Source: Mesorhabditis belari
Lineage: Eukaryota > Nematoda > Chromadorea > Rhabditida > Rhabditidae
DNA length: 64,000 bases
Reading direction: 5' to 3'
Assembly: GCA_958450365.1 (NCBI GenBank)
Contig: CAUEEP010000743.1
Coordinates: forward strand, 6,347,501 to 6,411,500
Shown here: positions 44,305-60,000 of the stretch, in pieces
Numbering within the stretch: position 1 is the first letter of the stretch
How the letters are laid out: each line of letters opens with the position of its first letter
Translations under genes and position numbers: made by a program
Notes under the pieces: model-generated
What the model saw: only the letters and a program-made list of their open reading frames with translations
What the model was told of the DNA's origin: nothing
The model's database searches: none

Positions 44305-45527
44305 TAAGAAATAAGGAACGAATGCACATTGTCTATCAACTCATTCTGCTGTCTTTCAAGTCAACTTTTTGCTCTCCAAGTTCGTGAGTACTTTAGAAAG
44401 TAAAAGGAAATTTATTTTAACATAAAAGGTAACTAAAAAAAATAAACAACAGAGATTTAAAGGAAAGAAAGATCCTAGAAAAGTGATTGGAGTACAGGAA
44501 TTGAAAAAATGAATGAAAATGTTTGAGAAAAAGGATAGAAGTCTTTTCTTTGACTTCATTCCATCCTTGTTCCTTCCCTCTTCTTCATTCCCTCCTTCTT
44601 CTTCCTTCCCTCCTTTCTTCTTCGATACTTTCCAACTACAAGTCGGAGTCGGAGGTCATTCCGCACCGATGAAAGGCGACCGGTTCTCACCTTTTTTTTC
44701 TTTTCTACATTTTCTTCTAAACATCAATTTAAGGTCTTCTTCCAGAAATTTGTTATACACCTTTTGTGCCTTGTGCATTGTCATAAAGACGCTTGCCATT
44801 TTTATAAAAGCAGAAAAAAAGCTTTCTGACTGTTCACCTCAAATAAGAAAAGCAAATAAATTTGGAAATAAATAAATCTACAAAATTTATATAAATAATT
44901 GAATGAGCGGATCGAGCTTTCAGGACACTTAGAATGTTTGCCCTGAAATGAGCTCAAGTAGGATATTTTGCTCTATTTTCTCCACTTTTTCAGACAAAAA
45001 AACTGGTAGATTTAAGGAAATAAAAGATTTTTCGTTAGGAAATAGAAACAAACTTTTAAAAGTTTGTTAGAGAAATGTTTTCAAGTTGGCGATTTCCATG
45101 ACGATCTTTTGATTACGGTAGTATTGCAAATGACTTACGGTAGAAAAGATGAATTTTTAAGTTGCCCACATTCGTAAGTTAACTTTGGTATGACTGGAGA
45201 CTACTATTCTATTATATTTATTCAGAAAACTCCTTGAAAGTACAAATTATTTCAATTTCATCCCTTGTTACATCAATTTTATTTTTTTTTGCATTTCTCA
45301 ATAAATTAGCTTTTATTCTAAATTCTATTATATTTATTTAAAAAAAAAAAAATTTAAAGCATAATTTTGAATAGATGACTATCAAAACTGACATCTAAGA
45401 TCACATGCGATGGCAGTAGAAGAATAAGGAAAACACAATAAGGAAAACACAATAAGGAAAACACAATAAGGAAAATTCCTTTCAAAGTCCAAAATCGGCT
45501 TTTGATCGTTTTAAAACAAGAGTTTAA

Positions 45528-45936
45528 GGGGGGTGGGACAAATGCGACCTTTTTTTTGCGCACCTGGACATTTGCGCACCTTTTTTTTGCTGGAAAAGGC
45601 CTTAGGCAAGGCCGTAGAGCTTCGAAAATTTTTCCGTATAAGGGAATCGTATGCGTGGATTCCGAATTTCGACAAATCGGACCTCGCTGACACGTCAAAT
45701 TTGGGCTAAAAGGCAAAAACTGCGGAAAAGCGTTAAGTTGCGTAGTTTTTGCCTTTTAACCCAAATTTGACGTGTCAGCGAGGTCTGATTTGTCGAAATT
45801 CGGAATCTACGCATACGATTCCCTTCTATGGAAATATTTTCGAAGCTCTACGGCCTTTCCTAAGGCCTTTTCCAGCAAAAAAAAGGTGCGCAAATGTCCA
45901 GGTGCGCAAAAAAAAGGTCGCATTTCTCCCACCCCC
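45528..45936. mobile_element. GGGGTGGGACAAATG hairpin element, copy 3
   Basis: 409 bp, near-perfect hairpin. Tips GGGGGGTGGGACAAATGCGA and CTCCCACCCCC; exact 8-bp target duplication GAGTTTAA (45520-45527, 45937-45944). Confidence 0.88.
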
Positions 45937-45967
45937 GAGTTTAAATTGAAATGCACGCGAAAATAAT

Positions 45968-46272
45968 TACCGTATTTTACATGTCTAAAGAAGCGTCGCG
46001 TAGTCGTCGTTTCTTCTGCATTAAATCATTTTTTTTACTCGCGAACCTCTAAACCGATTTTGTTCGGGTTTTTTCTTAAAAAATGGCTGTCTCATTTTTC
46101 TATTTTTGATTTTGTTTGTTTTTTTCAAAAAATAGAGAAATAAGGCAGCTATTTTTTAGAAAAAAACCCAACAAAATTGGTTCAGAGATTCGCGAGAAAA
46201 AAAGAAATGATTTAGCGCGGAAAACAACGACTACGCGACACTTCTCTGTCATAGTGTTAAGAAAAATGCGGT
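45968..46272. mobile_element. TACCGTATTTTACATG MITE
   Basis: TACCGTATTTTACATGTC at the left, GTTAAGAAAAATGCGGTA at the right. Inverted arms include CGCGTAGTCGTCGTTT / AACGACTACGCGAC and GGGTTTTTTCTTAAAAAATG. Confidence 0.75.
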
Positions 46273-46511
46273 ATCTTGTTTTGAAAACCCCAAATTTGCC
46301 ATCAGAATACCCATATTTGAGAGTGAGAGAGATTTTTGGTGGTTTGTTGACAATTTCAAGGCAAAATCATCTCCAAGAATTGGCTAGAAGATATGGAAAA
46401 AAAAAGAAGAAGATAGGAATTAAGAAACGAAACAGAAAAAGGCACTTTTTGAAAGAGAACCGGAAATTTGAGTAAGATATTAAGTAAGATAAAGAAAAGA
46501 AAATCGGGTGA

Positions 46512-50603
<4,092 letters not shown>

Positions 50604-51210
50604 ATTCACCCTAAAAAATGAAATCTTATCACAAAGGCAAAAAGATTTGAGCGATAAGTAGAAAATGGCGAGAAAGACAAGGGTGAAGTCTATCTCGGAG
50701 TGACGGTCGAGAAGGGGAGAAGTTGGGCAGAGATTAGAAAAGAAAGGCAAGGGAAGGAAGGGGAAGAAGGGAAAGAAGGGAAGAGGGAAAGAAGGGAAAG
50801 AAGGGAAAGAAGGGAATGAATGGGGAGACAGGTCATTGATCGACTCCTTTATCCCTAAGCGATCCCCCTCGAAATGTTTCTCTTTCTCTCGACCCTTTCC
50901 CACACTCTAATCACTCATCTATACTCTAAGAAATCTCTACTCAACAAATCTAACTCAATTTTTTTCTTTTCGTAAGTAAACATAGGCTATTTTGAGAAAC
51001 CAATAAACGATTTAAGACAATATTTCTTAAAATTTATTTCAAAAATGAACAATCAAAGTGAACACAAAATTTTGCTCACATTTTTATGTACAAATTTGGT
51101 ATTATATGGAAAAATGGGGGAAAATGAATTGTAAGAGATGAAAGTTCTTTTTTTTTTTGCAATAAAATTTGCAGAAAGAATCACAGAAGCATAAAAAAAA
51201 AATGAAAAAA

Positions 51211-51815
51211 TACAGGGTGCGGCAAAAGTTCAGACACTTTTTGTAAACGGGCAGTTTGACTTGGAAAAAGCGCGATTTTTGAAAAACTAACACCGGCTTA
51301 TAAAAATTCAGATATTTTTACCCCCTAATATACTTTTTTTTTACACAAAAATTGCCATCTAAACAACCTTTTGATGAGGATGTTTAAAGGTCGTTACAGC
51401 AGTTTTTTTTTTTTTTGCTTTTGAGATTTGGGTGCCCTTCGTAGGATCGCTTGAAAATCTTTCGTTTTTGAGATATAAAATTTTTTGTGTGGCTTGTTTT
51501 TGAAGAAAGAAAAAAACTCAGTTCTATCAAATGGTAACAGGAGTTTTTGGAAAAAATTTCATTCTGCAAAGTTTAAGTCAACTTTCGCAAAAATCTTCAG
51601 CGATCAGACCGGGATATAAAAAAATTCTCGTCAAAAAGTTATTGAGATTTGAAATCTTTTTATGAAAATGGCTATATTGGGGTGAAATTATCGAAATTTT
51701 CAGAATCCGGCGTTAGTTTTTTTGAAATTCACGGGTTTTTGAAGCCAAAAATTATTAGCCAAAAATTACTGCTTACAATTACAAAAAAGTGTCAGAACTT
51801 TTGCCGCACCCTGTA
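51211..51815. mobile_element. TACAGGGTGCGGCAAAAG Tc1/mariner-like MITE
   Basis: 605 bp including terminal TA. Perfect tips CAGGGTGCGGCAAAAGTTC and GAACTTTTGCCGCACCCTG; GACACTTTTTGTAA also recurs inverted. No ORF. Confidence 0.88.
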
Positions 51816-52254
51816 GATCTAGAGCACAAGAAAACATGCTTTTTCGATGTCGTTTACCTGATTTTTGATTGAAATTTAATTCGATTAGAGTTAGAAAAGA
51901 AAAACAAAACAACAAAAAACAAAAGAAAACAAAAGAAAACAAAAGAAAACAAAGGAAACTTGAGAGAAAATGTCTGACAGTTTAACCTGATGATTTCACT
52001 GTTTTCTCTCAGACTTTAAATGCTAATTTTAGTACCATAAGATTAAGAGTTTAGAAGAATAAATTTAAAAACAAAATCAGGACAAATCTAGAATTCTATA
52101 GCACATTTGTGAGCATTGGTGATGTGATATGATTTTGTTTGAATCAAAAAAAAAAATCATGGTTGAATCAAAAAAACAAATGGAATTTTTGGTTTTAATA
52201 ACCATTAACATTTGATATTGATTACTCTAATAGAACTAGAGTATTGATATAATA

Positions 52255-52853
52255 TTGGGTTGGTCAATTGAAAACTGCCGGCTATTGTCATATGTTTGAG
52301 TTTGAGCTTTGAGACAAGTGTGAGCCTCGAAAAGTGGAGGACTGGAGATGTCCCAGTTTGAGCACTTTCTTCAAAAGAAACCCATTTTGGTGTCAATGGA
52401 AAAGTTGTAGAGAATCAAAAATCAAGCTTTTATCCAAATTTTCAGAACGATTCAAAAACTGGTTTTCAAGGAATGCCAAATTTAAGAAAGAAATGCCAAA
52501 TTTTCACAAAACTTGCATTTTAAGCGAAACTACTAAGTGTATCTTTTTGGAAATTTGGCTATAAGCCTAATTTTTGATTCTCTACAACTTTTCTATTGGC
52601 ACCAAAATGGGTTTCTTTTGAAGAAAGTGCTCAAACTGGGACATCTCCAGTCCTCCACTTTTGAGTCTTACACTTGTCTCACAAACAAACCAAAATCCTA
52701 CTAGAATCCAAAATCCAAAAGAGGAATCCGCAAATTGCCTGTAAAATAGGCAGACGTCGTCAATAATAATGGAAATTATTTGGAATGAATTGATGGTTTT
52801 ATGTTCAATAAATTTTAGTTCAAAGTCCGGCAGTTTTCAATTCACCAGCCCAA
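52255..52853. mobile_element. TTGGGTTGGTCAATTG mariner-like MITE, copy E
   Basis: About 599 bp, TA on both sides; the most complete M1 copy, with the TCTCACACTTGTCTCAC-like segment in both arms. Right tip AATTCACCAGCCCAA. Confidence 0.88.
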
Positions 52854-52890
52854 TAATATCTTCAAAACAATTGTTTAGAAAATGTAGTGC

Positions 52891-54895
52891 CTAATCATTT
52901 GGAGTTTCTTGAGAAAAGAGAGCCCACAACTCGTCCACTGTTTTCAAGAAGACAATGACAGCGGTGAGATTATCTGATGATCCCTCATCTTTTGCCGCCG
53001 CACACAACGCTCCAGCGATCCCTTGATACTCTAAAAGGGTTTATTTTTTGAAATCTCTATTTTATATTATCTCTATTTTATATTATCTCTATATTATTTA
53101 CCTGTTGACTCATGGCTTTCCACATATTTTTGAATAGTTTCATAGATTTGTGCACTTGTTAGAACATCGCTTACTCCATCACAAGCAAGTATCACAAGGT
53201 ATTCACCGCCATCTCTCTCCATCTTTAACATATCTGCATCAGAAATGATCATTGGACGACCGGCAATGTCACCTGAACATTTTGTTACAATATTGTGACT
53301 TTAAAAAATACCAAGTGATCGAGTAAGATTGAGAATTCCATTGACTCGGTACTCTCCTTGCAACCAAACCAATATTCCACCAGCTGCTTCCACCCGTTTT
53401 GCTTCAGACTATTGCAAATGTATAAAGAAATTTAAGTTAATTTAAGTTAACCCACCTCTTCACTAGGTGAATGATCTTTTGTGACTTTTGTGACTTCAGT
53501 CGATCGCATCAAATAACCAGCTGAATCACCGACCCAACCATAGCAAATCTCCTGAAATCTCTCGCATTTTTAGCTTCTTTTTAAAGTCGATATGCTGATA
53601 TCTTGCTCGATAACGAAAATAAATTCTTGTTACCTTTTCATCAACTGCTACACAAACAGCCGTACTTCCACTTTTCCAATGCTCTTTCTTACATCGAATT
53701 GCTACTCTTCGATCTAAAAACAAGGAGAAATGAAAAAAATGCTTGTGGAAAACTCGTCCCAACCAAGTTCTTCAAGACTTTGCTTTAGCTTGTCAAAGAG
53801 TGCGCCTTGTGTTTCATGGAAAACATCTGGGAGATGAGCAGCTGCGTAAATAGCCACTTCTGCGCCTCCATGTCCATCAAAAACCCCAAAAAGACCCGTT
53901 CCATCTGGAAAAACTTTTGCATTCTGAAGTTTTCTTTATAAAGTTCAAAATATCAATAATTATATCAATTTCTCAAGTTTACCATTCTTTCCACCTAACA
54001 ACTCCATCGTAGGAATGGAAATATGCCGATCTTCCATCTTTTGCCGTCGATTCCGATCTGCTGCTACAGAATAGCGATACTGGGATAGACCGGGCAGATT
54101 TTCTAAAAAATAAAAGTTGAACACGCCGGGAATACAAAATAGTCGGCACCGAGATTCGAACCCTCGACCTCCCGAATACCGCGCGAGCCCTCTACCAATG
54201 AGCTACACCAACACGTTATCCCCCCGCCGCCAGGCTAGGGCCTTATTCAATACTGAAATTTCCCCGCGTTCCCTTTCTTTAACTCACCGGCAACATGAAT
54301 TTCCCCATTCAAAACGGAACTCAAAAAAGCGGGAATTGCAGCCACCACCTTTCGACACCAAACAGAAGCATCAATTGAATCATATTCATCATCCTGAAAA
54401 CCATTTATTTATTTTAGCTAATTCTTAATTTAAACCTTAAATGGTACAGAAACAGTTCGAAGTTCTTCACTCGAAGCATGCGAATCGACGAAAGCTCTCG
54501 CCAAAAGAAAAGCGCTCAAATGGGGTAAACCTCTGAAATTCAAAACAAACTGTAAGCTTTTCTTAAACAGATTTAGTTATCAAAAATAGATAAGTTATCG
54601 AAATTTTAGAGTTTAAATAAGAATTACTGTTGAACGAGATTTTCAGCGACAAGATGTGCGGCATCACCACGCGCATCATGGGCACTCGTTCCAATAAATG
54701 GAGGACGGAAACGAATCACTGGAGCGCCTAGGATTCGGAAATCATTTGAAAATTTCACAATTCACGAAGCAATATTTAACTAAAAACAAACTAGCTTGAG
54801 CCTCGGGATTTGGCGGTGGTTGAGGGTTGACGAGCGGTCGAATCTGAGCAATGATTGTGTCCTCATCATCGCCCGTCTCAGCCATTCAAAAAAAC
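52891..54895 (-). CDS. fem-2: PP2C-type protein phosphatase, FEM-2-like
   Basis: A metal-dependent Ser/Thr phosphatase. Start at 54893-54895 (MAETGDDEDTIIAQIRPLVN). An N-terminal domain of ~150 residues (VIRFRPPFIGTSAHDARGDA, ASVWCRKVVAAIPAFL) precedes the PP2C fold: RNRRQKMEDRHISIPTMELL; metal-binding GLFGVFDGHGGAEVAIYAAA; HWKSGSTAVCVAVDEK; YGWVGDSAGYLM; HSPSEESEAKRVEAAGG; YRVNGILNLTRSLGDIAGRP; VILACDGVSDVL; and DEGSSDNLTAVIVFL. Metal-ligand aspartates are all present. The stop is at 52891-52893. The domain order and the GDSxGY, RVNGxLNLTR and GRPMI blocks match FEM-2/POPX phosphatases; in C. elegans FEM-2 promotes male fate. Its 5' end is tandemly duplicated upstream, and an intron carries a tRNA-like sequence. 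Confidence 0.88.
54141..54214 (-). tRNA. tRNA-like sequence in a PP2C intron
   Basis: The minus strand reads GTGTTGGTGTAGCTCATTGG (tRNA 5' half, A box TAGCTCATTGG) and GGTCGAGGGTTCGAATCTCG (canonical B box). Ends GTTGGTG and TGCCGAC can pair with wobbles. The anticodon arm is poor, so pseudogene or SINE is favoured over an active tRNA. Confidence 0.6.
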
Positions 54896-55557
54896 GCCTT
54901 AAATTTTGTTAAATTTAAACTTAAACTAGATTTCAATACACTAGATCTTTAGAAAGTAAATGAACAGAAAAAAAGAGTTGCACAAGAGTTGCAAACTTTA
55001 AAACAAGAAGAAGAAAAAGAAGAAGAAGAAGAAGAAGAAGAAGGAAGAAGAGAAAGAAGAGGGAGAAGGAAAAAAGGAAAAAAAAAAGAAAAAAAAAGAA
55101 AAAAAAAAAGAAGAAGAAGAAAAAAAAAAGAAATGAAGTTGGTGAAATGAAAAAGATGAAACGATCAATAAACTTTTACAAAGTTTCTTTGCTAATCTCC
55201 GGAAAGTAAAGTTATTTCTCGGGGGGTGTGTGCAATGCAAGCGGTCGAATCTGAGCAATGATTGTGTCCTCATCATCGCCCGTCTCAGCCATTCAAAAAA
55301 ACGCCTTAAGTTTTGTTAAATTTAAACTTAAACTAGATTTCAATACAGTAAATGTAAATGAACAGAAAAAAAAGAGTTGCATAGGAGTTAAAAACATTAA
55401 AACAAGAAGAAGAAGAAGAAGAAGAAAAAGAAGAAGAAAAAGAAGAAGAAGAAATGCAGTTGATGAAATGAAAAAGATGAAACGATCAATAAAACTTTTA
55501 CAAAGTTTCTTTGCTAATCTCCGGAAAGTAAAGTTATTTCTCGGGGGGTGTGTGCAA
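54832..55557. repeat. Tandem duplication of the PP2C gene 5' end
   Basis: Two units, ~54832-55238 and ~55239-55557, share CGGTCGAATCTGAGCAATGA, the start codon region (minus-strand ATG at 55290-55292 in the outer copy), AAACTAGATTTCAATACA, GAA/AAG repeats of different length, and CTAATCTCCGGAAAGTAAAG. The outer copy encodes only the first ~18 residues. Confidence 0.9.
54994..55131. repeat. (GAA)n purine tract
   Basis: AAGAAGAAGAAGAAG and A/G runs upstream of the PP2C start, shorter in the duplicate at 55397-55453. Confidence 0.9.
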
Positions 55558-56218
55558 TTATGAATAAGAGAGGATATTCGGCTGTAGGTGAAATGAGGAC
55601 ATTTCGGGGAAGGGAAAACAGAAAAGATGAGGGGGGAAAAGGTGTAGAGAAAAGAAAATCTTATGAAGAAAGGGGGGGGAAAGAAAAAGAACAAGACATT
55701 CCTCTGTACATCTTGTCGGTCTGTCTTTTTGTCCACTTTTCCCCTTATTTCTCGCCTCTTTTCCCTTTTTATTACCCCCTTTTTCCCCGTTTCCCACCAA
55801 TTAATTCCAATAGATTTGTCAGAAAAATTTGTTTTGTGAAAATTTGTTTTTTAATCTTTAGAATTAATCAGAAATGTCAAAATTTTACAATTTTAAATTT
55901 TAAATGTGAAAATGAGAAAATGAAATTGAAATTCTTTATTCAGCACCAATCAAAATGATAATTAAAAGCGTTACGGAAAAGCTCTCAAAACGAAGAGACG
56001 TTGATCAAGAGTTGGACCTAAAAAAGTTCTAAAGTGCATTTATGTGCATAAATAAATATTAGCTTAGAAGTTTTTTAAAAGTTTATTTCTTTATAGAGAT
56101 ATTTTGAATGTTTTGAAGAGGAGAAGCAGTGAAATCGAAGAATTTTAAAGGCAATCCACGAAAAAAGAACCAAAAATAAATAATTTCTTGACTGATTACT
56201 GATTCTAATTGTATTATA

Positions 56219-56449
56219 CAGTACTGGACAATGAAATATGATATTTGAAAAACGATCGTCACTTTCGCGCGTCTGTAACTCCCTTGTCTTTGAGTTTAAA
56301 CTATTGGTGTTATACATTTTCTGAAAGCTCTTTTCAAGGGCTACACAATGGTAATATTAATATTTAGAAATACGGTAAAGACAACGGAGTTACCGACACG
56401 AGAAAGTGACGATCTTTTTTCAAATATGATATTTCATTGTCCAGTAGTG
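56219..56449. mobile_element. CAGTACTGGACAATG Tc1-like MITE
   Basis: 231 bp flanked by TA. CAGTACTGGACAATGAAATA at the left, TATTTCATTGTCCAGTAGTG at the right; arms continue with ACGATCGTCACTTTC / GAAAGTGACGATC. CAGTACTGG resembles Tc1-type tips. Confidence 0.85.
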
Positions 56450-56555
56450 TACATTATATTATAATTATATCTAATTGTATTATTAAAGATTAGTATTATT
56501 TTGTTATTTATTTGTTGGTTACTGTAAAATGCATGAAGTCATGCTAATTTCCACC

Positions 56556-56776
56556 TACCGTATTTTCTCTAATAGTAGTGCACCCGGCCGAGCCGAGTTG
56601 ATGACGATTTTACGATTTCCAAGTTTTCTCAGAAGCTCAACACTCAAATCCCCACTAGATCTCATCGTCAGCTACATTTTCCGACCCCACATCGATAGGT
56701 TCTGATAAGCGGTTCTCGAGATTTCGAGGAATTTAGACAACGCTCAAGGTGCATGACTATTAGAGAAAATACGGTA
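56556..56776. mobile_element. TACCGTATTTTCTC MITE, copy 4
   Basis: 221 bp, intact tips. The right end abuts a tRNA-like sequence (56775-56846); a second right-end fragment (GCACTACTATTAGAGAAAAT then ACGGTA) follows at 56920-56945. Confidence 0.88.
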
Positions 56777-56846
56777 GTCGTGGCGCAGCCGGGAGCGGGC
56801 ATCTCTACGGCCCACACGATTCGGGTTTGACCTATCACTACTGCCA
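56775..56846 (+). tRNA. tRNA-like sequence flush with a MITE end, copy 2
   Basis: TAGTCGTGGCGCAGCCGGGA, then GGCATCTCTACGGCCCACAC and GGGTTTGACCTATCACTACT. Nearly identical to 31571-31642; homology continues downstream (AATGGCACAATTACAATAGA), showing that both come from one repeat unit. Confidence 0.55.
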
Positions 56847-57023
56847 GTCAACTTCCAATTTTTATTTTAAATGGCACAATTACAATAGATTCTAAGGTTT
56901 TCTAGGCGACGCTCAGGATGCACTACTATTAGAGAAAATACGGTATCAAAGCCTATAATTTTAGCCCATCAAGCAATTCGAACATTTTAAGAATATTAAA
57001 GAATCTAGAAAAAGATAATATTT

Positions 57024-57063
57024 CTGATAAGCGGTTCTCGAGATTTCGAGCAACTTAGGCAAA
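57024..57063. mobile_element. Relic of TACCGTATTTTCTC MITE core
   Basis: CTGATAAGCGGTTCTCGAGA then TTTCGAGCAACTTAGGC matches the core of copies at 42229 and 56556 (TTTCGAGGAATTTAGGC). It overlaps the last codons and stop of the kinase gene. Confidence 0.75.
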
Positions 57064-60000
57064 GTCTTTTTTGTCTTTCGTTTTGTACAAACCTTCAGCG
57101 AGCAAATTGACCTCTTCTCTGAGCCATCTTTTGTGCATTTCATTGTTCATCTCATCACTTCGAATCAACAATTGCTTTGCCACCTCGCACGCCAAAAACT
57201 CACGACGAGTCTTCAACAAATCACTAAACAATTTTTATATGTTTATTTTCTTAAAAACATTTTATTGTTTAATAATGTTTACGTAATCTTTTTCTCTTTT
57301 CCCTCTCGATTTTCTCTCTCTTTTCGTTTTTTCTTCTTCTTTAAATATTTTGATAATGACTCAGCTCAAAAAAAGACTTTACTGTAAAGAAATTGAAAAG
57401 CTTTTTGCGTAAATTCTTAAAACTTTCATACCAAATAATCGGATTTGCCCATTCCTTAAGGAGTGCCAAGTCGTAAGCAATAAATAACATTACAATCTGA
57501 ATTCAAACCATTAAGAAAAACGGGGTAGGCTAGTTTCCGCAACTTTTTTTGCGCAACAGGGTCATTTGCGCAACTGGATCGTTTGCGCAACTCACCATAA
57601 CTTTCTTCTAAGTGGGCTAATCTTTATGATTTTGATTTCATTTTGTTGCACTTATTGAGATCTACAAAATGACATCAAAATCATAAAGATTGGCTTACGT
57701 AGAAGAAAGTTATGCCGAGTTGCGCAAAAAAAAGTTGCGGAAACTAGCCTACCCCAGAAAAACATTAAAATATTAGTATTAGAATATTAGAAACAAAAAC
57801 AAAAAAGATTATCAGTTTACATATATAAAAGAATACTTTGATCACCTCTTGATAAATATTGTTTGCCGAAGCGTCGTCTCTCATTAAAACACGAAAGCAA
57901 AAATCGAGCGCTTCTTTGTAACGACTTTTGCTGATCGTAAAGAAATCACATCTTCTGTAATATTTAGAAATATTTAGGAATGGGATTCAGTATTATACCT
58001 AAAAAAGTTTCTGAAAAAGAGATCAAAACCCTTGAGAAATGGATAAGGATCGTCGGCACCAAGCTAAAAATATCAAATTTTGAATTTCAGTTTTTTTTTC
58101 TCAAACCTCCAAACGAACGACACAAGCCAATTGAAAACCCGGTCCACCTAGATTTTTTTGAAAATTTAACTATATTTTGCGTACAGTTGCGTAGTCATTA
58201 CTGTTTTACTGATAATCAAAGATAAACTAAACTACCGTATTTTCTCTAATAGTAATGCACCCTGAGCTTCGCCTAAATTCCTCGAAATCTCGTGAACCGC
58301 TTATCAGAACCTATCGATGTGGGGTCGGAAAATGTAGCTGACGATGAGATCTAGTGGGGGATTTGAGTATTGAGCTTCTGGGAAAACTTTGGAAGCCGTA
58401 AATCGTCACCAACTCGGCTCGCCGGGGTGCACTACTATTAGAGAAAATACGGTACTTGAGAAGGGATGACAAATTCTGTGAGAATAAAGATAAACTAAAC
58501 AACCGTATTTTCTCTAATATTAGTGCACCCTGAGCGTCGCCTAAATTCCTCGAAATCTCGAGAACCGCTTATCAGAACCTATCGATGTGGGGTCGGAAAA
58601 TGTAGCTGACGATGAGATCTTGTGGGGGATTTGAGTATTGAGCTTCTGGGAAAACTTTGGAAGCCGTAAAATCGTCACCAACTCGGCTCGCCGGGGTGCA
58701 CTACTATTAGAGAAAACACGGTCTTACAACTAATGTGATAGCTCTCCTCTCGAAAACTACTATAAACTTATCGAGAACTTTCTACAAAATGCATAACAAA
58801 AGTCTTTAGAAGCTTGAGTTAACATAAAAATGACAAGTCATCAGTACAGCCTACCGGAATCTGTTAAAAAAGATTTTCAAATTACTAGGCATTGCTGCTT
58901 CGTTCCTCAAGACACGAGCCATGAAACTTTCCATTTTCGCTTCACTTTTCTCTTCAATAATATGTGAAATGCCTTGTTTAAGGAGATCAGCAGACCAAGT
59001 TGGATGTTGAGCTACCAAATTCTAAAAAAAAAATCATTGAATAAACTAATTTTGATCAAAAATACCTTGCACCAAATTATCAACAACTCGTCAGACACCC
59101 ATCCACCTCGATGAAGACTCACTTTTCTTGGAGGTGGCTCTGGGATATCTGTAATAAAGCTTTTACAATTACAATTAGATTAATAATAATTTTTCTTAGA
59201 AATATTTATTACTTCTTTAACACGTTGACGACAATGGCGTTTTTGCACAAACAATCGCATGGGACAACGTTGTTTTTTTTCGACAAAAAATGTCACCTGA
59301 CATCAGGTGACAATGTCCCAGGCGAACGAATATGTGTCAGACAGCATCAGGTGACAATGCCGTCAACGTGTTAAGAAGATCGTTAAGAAGATCAATTTTT
59401 CTTACTTTTTTGTTGAAGAGCTGGGCTTGCTGTGCGTCGTGGTGGCACAGGTGGTTTCCATTCTGTATTTGGTAAAGATCGTCGATGAAGTAAACGATCT
59501 ACAAGCTTTATTTTTAGATTTTAAAATTAAACCTAACCTCTTGCCTTTTCTTCATCAACTAATGGCTTATTACGAAGTTTCGGAATATCATCATTCCATC
59601 CTAATCTTGGCGCTATGACAGCTCGATGCTGTGGAATCGGGGCTCGTAATGGAGGAGTTGGCTAAAAACAACATTGTACTTTTAACTAATGTTATTTATT
59701 CTATTCTAGACTCATTCAGACCCATCCAGACCCATCCAGACCCATCCAGACCCATCCAGACCCATCCAGACCCATCCAGACCCATCCAGACCCATCCAGA
59801 CCCATCCAGACCCATCCAGACCCATCCAGACCCATCCAGACCCATCCAGACCCATTCAGACCCATCCAGACCCATCCAGGCCCATCCAGACCCATCCAGA
59901 CCCATCCAGACACATCCAGACCCATCCAGACCCATCCAGACCCATCCAGACCCATCCAGACCCATCCAGACCCATCCAGACCCATCCAGACCCATCCAGA

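Larger units (their letters stand above)
36806..46511. other. Intergenic region, no gene recognised
   Basis: About 9.7 kb upstream of dex-1. It contains simple repeats (36845-36885 AAAAAGGAT; 36900-36995 AACAGTAAACATTA), purine tracts, minisatellites, MITEs and a dead piggyBac. A stretch at 38555-38705 reads without stops (SDGAPEKSDEENFLKRLEGI) and looks protein-like, but I see no neighbouring exons or known family. Confidence 0.55.
50604..52890. other. Intergenic region between neuferricin and PP2C genes
   Basis: Holds purine-rich DNA (50740-50830, GAAGGGAAA units), an AAAACAAAAG repeat (51905-51955) and two MITEs. No gene recognised. Confidence 0.55.
55558..57054. other. Intergenic region, no gene recognised
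   Basis: Contains AT-rich DNA, two MITE families and a tRNA-like sequence. Open frames 55548-55958 are low-complexity and lack coding character. Confidence 0.5.

Noticed and set aside
45354..45966. Paired frames on both strands resembling each other (MSARSDLSKFGIYAYDS...), also at 1651 and 28428
   Set aside because: Reading through the arms of the GGGGTGGG hairpin; similarity across loci reflects the repeat, not a protein family.
54141..54214. A functional tRNA gene
   Set aside because: B box is good, but the anticodon arm does not pair convincingly and related copies are dispersed; kept only as tRNA-like.
54998..55276. Poly-Phe/Ser frame
   Set aside because: Antisense of a GAA/AAG tract in duplicated 5' DNA.
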